NCBI GenBank assembly: GCA_041661365.1
Contig: JBAZUN010000442.1
Span: 1-5,279 of the forward strand
DNA from: CAITNQ01 sp041661365
GTDB taxonomy: Bacteria > Latescibacterota > UBA2968 > UBA8231
DNA: 5,279 nt
Direction of reading: 5' to 3'
Shown here: positions 3,828 to 5,279 of the stretch, one piece after another
How the letters are laid out: every line of letters begins with the position of its first letter
How positions within the stretch are numbered: position 1 is the stretch's first letter
Program-made: the position numbers and the translations under genes
The notes under the pieces: generated by a model
Told to the model about the DNA's origin: nothing
The model's input: only the letters and a program-made list of their open reading frames with translations
Databases searched by the model: none

Positions 3828-5279
3828 ATGCCGACGCGCTATCGTCTGCTGTGCCTCGCGCTCCTCGTCCTGGTGGGAGCTGCCGCGGTGGAGGCGGCAC
3901 CCGCCACCGGGACCCGGAGCGACCTCGGCCGCATCGCCACCCTCCGGGCCCTGACCCTGCTGCGGCCGGCCCCGCCTCACGGGTCGGCCTCGACGGTGCG
4001 GGCCAAGCTCGCCAAGCCTGCCGGAGACCCCGGGGCGATCGCCGGTACCTTGTCCGGCCTTGACCCCGAGGGGTTCTACTCGGCGACCGTGACCGCCTGG
4101 TCGGCCGACTCCACCGCGGACCGGAGCAGCACGGGAATGGCCATGGTGCAGCCCGACGGCCAGTACCGGATCGAGGGGCTGGAACCGGGCGAGTACTACG
4201 TCTCGGCCACGGCCAAGGGGTACCTGCCCCAGTACTACAAGGGAGCCGCCGTGTTGTCGGACGCCGTCCCCGTGACCGTGGGTGCCGGAGAGACGGCCGG
4301 CGGCGTCGATTTCGCGCTCGAGCGGATGGACGCCGGCAGCGGCAGTATCGCCGGCGTGGTCCGGAAGGACGCGGACGGGCAAGGGATCCCCGAGGTCACG
4401 GTGCACGCCTATTCGCCGGACAATCCGTTCATCTACGGCATGGCCCAGACCGGCAGGGACGGGACCTATGAGATGACCGGTCTCTACCCCGGCCGATACG
4501 TGCTCGAGGTCTTCGCCAACGGGTACCTTCCCGAATACTACCGCGACGCGGCCTCGCCCGAGGAGGCGACGCGGGTGGAGGTGGTCGAGAGCGGCCGCGT
4601 GGAAGGGATCGACTTCGGTCTGGCCGTGGGCGGCTCGATCAGCGGGTACGTGCGGCACCTCGACGGCACGGCCGTCGCCGGGGCCTGGGTCCAGGCCACC
4701 TTTGACTGGCCGCGCGAGATCTCGGCGGACTCGGTGGTGACCGTGGCCGAGGGCAGGAGCATGCCAATGCGCACCGATAGCTGGGCCGTGACCGACGAGA
4801 CCGGCTTCTACCGGATCGGTGGGCTGGCGACCGGCAACTGGCGGGTGCAGGCCCAGGCCTCGACCCGGTGGTACTACGCCTACCAGTGGTACCCGGGGAC
4901 GGACAAATGGGAGGAGGCCGCGCCGGTGGCGGTGACCTTCGAGGTGGAGACCCCGGGGATCGACTTCGGGCTGAACCTGCCGGTGATGGGGAGCGTCATC
5001 TCGGGGCGGGTGACCGACCGGGAGGGGAACCCGCTGGGCGAGGCCTGGATCTCGGTGCAGAGCACGGCCACGATCAGCCGGGATAAGGAGGATCCGGCAG
5101 GTAGTATGGAGACCGTGCCCTCGGCCGTAGCGGTTTGGGCCTACGCCAGCACCGACAAGGAGGGGAACTACGTCGTCGGCGAGCTTCCCGCCGGGGAATA
5201 CCTGGTCGCGGCCTCGGCCCAGGTCGGCTGGGAGTACGTGCAGCGCTGGTATCGCGATGCCGCGACCGTCGAGGAGGCC
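3828..5279 (+). CDS. Secreted protein of tandem carboxypeptidase-regulatory-like repeats, C-terminus beyond window
   Basis: The 484 visible residues begin with a Sec signal peptide: basic MPTRYR, a hydrophobic stretch (7-21), and likely cleavage near VEAA (21-24). The one Cys (C9) is inside the hydrophobic core, so it is not a lipobox. A Pro/Ala-rich linker (25-68) follows. Then come four tandem units at residues 70-165, 173-265, 270-382 and 390 to the edge. Each runs from an S-I-x-G-x-V strand, through a D-G-x-Y-x-I-x-G-L-x-P-G-x-Y-x-V core, to an aromatic Q/E-YY or QWY segment and a closing G-I-D-F-G-L. This is the CarboxypepD_reg-like/CnaB-type beta-sandwich seen in exported proteins. No catalytic domain is visible. 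It is probably a periplasmic, surface or extracellular structural or binding protein; any enzyme or sorting domain would be past the edge. It lies downstream of a sigma-54 promoter. Function is unknown. Confidence 0.88.
   Translation, partial: MPTRYRLLCLALLVLVGAAAVEAAPATGTRSDLGRIATLRALTLLRPAPPHGSASTVRAKLAKPAGDPGAIAGTLSGLDPEGFYSATVTAWSADSTADRSSTGMAMVQPDGQYRIEGLEPGEYYVSATAKGYLPQYYKGAAVLSDAVPVTVGAGETAGGVDFALERMDAGSGSIAGVVRKDADGQGIPEVTVHAYSPDNPFIYGMAQTGRDGTYEMTGLYPGRYVLEVFANGYLPEYYRDAASPEEATRVEVVESGRVEGIDFGLAVGGSISGYVRHLDGTAVAGAWVQATFDWPREISADSVVTVAEGRSMPMRTDSWAVTDETGFYRIGGLATGNWRVQAQASTRWYYAYQWYPGTDKWEEAAPVAVTFEVETPGIDFGLNLPVMGSVISGRVTDREGNPLGEAWISVQSTATISRDKEDPAGSMETVPSAVAVWAYASTDKEGNYVVGELPAGEYLVAASAQVGWEYVQRWYRDAATVEEA
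4035..4322 (+). repeat. Beta-sandwich repeat 1 of the secreted protein
   Basis: Residues 70-165. It starts AIAGTLSG, has the core PDGQYRIEGLEPGEYYV (109-125), then GYLPQYY (131-137) and ends GGVDFAL. It lacks the usual D-G turn after the first strand, having SGLDPEGFYS instead. This makes it the least regular copy at its N-terminal side, though its second half is almost identical in pattern to repeat 2. Confidence 0.8.
4344..4622 (+). repeat. Beta-sandwich repeat 2 of the secreted protein
   Basis: Residues 173-265, the shortest copy at 93 residues. It has SIAGVVRKDADGQGIPEV, then DGTYEMTGLYPGRYVLEV, GYLPEYYRDAASPEEA (232-247) and GIDFGL. The GYLP-x-YY segment is shared with repeat 1 and the DAA-x-x-EEA segment with repeat 4. 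Confidence 0.85.
4635..4973 (+). repeat. Beta-sandwich repeat 3 of the secreted protein, with inserted loop
   Basis: Residues 270-382. It has SISGYVRHLDGTAVAGAWVQA, then a long loop of about 25 residues (293-317) before the VTDETGFYRIGGLATG core. GYLP-x-YY is replaced by WYYAYQWYPGTDKWEEA (348-364). It closes with PGIDFGL. At 113 residues it is about 20 longer than repeat 2. Confidence 0.82.
4995..5279 (+). repeat. Beta-sandwich repeat 4 of the secreted protein, cut by the window edge
   Basis: Residues 390-484. It starts VISGRVTDREGNPLGEAWI, the canonical first strand and turn of the family. A loop of about 25 residues (412-437) follows, then STDKEGNYVVGELPAGEYLV and WEYVQRWYRDAATVEEA at the edge. 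The closing IDF-G-L strand must lie beyond the window. The loop is in the same place as in repeat 3. Confidence 0.82.

Noticed and set aside
3637..3954. Possible small GTG-start gene upstream of and overlapping the secreted-protein gene
   Set aside because: It has no spaced ribosome binding site, its start lies on top of the sigma-54 element, and it runs through the large palindrome and out of frame into the signal peptide region.
3815..4063. Upstream ATG at 3815 as an 82-codon overlapping reading frame
   Set aside because: This ATG overlaps the Shine-Dalgarno of the real start at 3828 and has none of its own. The product is Arg/Pro-rich and unlike any known leader peptide.
3750..4658. Minus-strand open frame (302 codons) opposite the secreted-protein gene
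   Set aside because: The plus-strand frame has a signal peptide, a ribosome binding site and four internal repeats. The antisense translation (His/Arg/Gly-rich) has no family features.

Overview
The window holds four protein genes in GC-rich DNA: a partial short-chain dehydrogenase (minus strand, running off the left edge), a Gfo/Idh/MocA-type oxidoreductase (plus), a cofactor-independent phosphoglycerate mutase gpmI (minus), and the first 484 codons of a secreted protein made of tandem carboxypeptidase-regulatory-like beta-sandwich repeats (plus, running off the right edge). All four starts have plausible Shine-Dalgarno sequences. No RNA gene, CRISPR array, insertion sequence or phage gene was seen.

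The organism is probably a high-GC, Gram-negative-type bacterium. Secreted proteins with these repeats, many Gfo/Idh/MocA and SDR enzymes, and a sigma-54 promoter would fit an uncultivated lineage of the Latescibacterota / Eisenbacteria / FCB kind or a planctomycete-like group. This is inference from gene style only, and no marker in the window fixes the taxonomy.

Layout: the SDR and the Gfo/Idh/MocA gene are transcribed divergently from a 266-base control region (593-858). That region carries a candidate sigma-70 promoter facing the SDR and several short inverted repeats. Two NAD(P)-dependent oxidoreductases sharing a control region suggests one sugar or polyol oxidation module, but the substrate cannot be read from the sequence. 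The Gfo/Idh/MocA gene and gpmI converge with only 44 bases between them. gpmI is complete, keeps all the catalytic and metal-binding motifs that could be checked, and contains a run of ten G on its coding strand.

The most interesting part is the 375-base gap between gpmI and the secreted-protein gene (3453-3827). It holds a candidate TTGACA-type promoter facing gpmI and, on the other strand, a nearly perfect sigma-54 (-24/-12) promoter. About 45 bases downstream of the sigma-54 element lies a 29-base near-perfect palindrome followed by TTTT. Transcripts starting at the sigma-54 promoter would have to cross this terminator-like hairpin before reaching the secreted-protein gene. This suggests either attenuation or a short sigma-54-dependent leader RNA.
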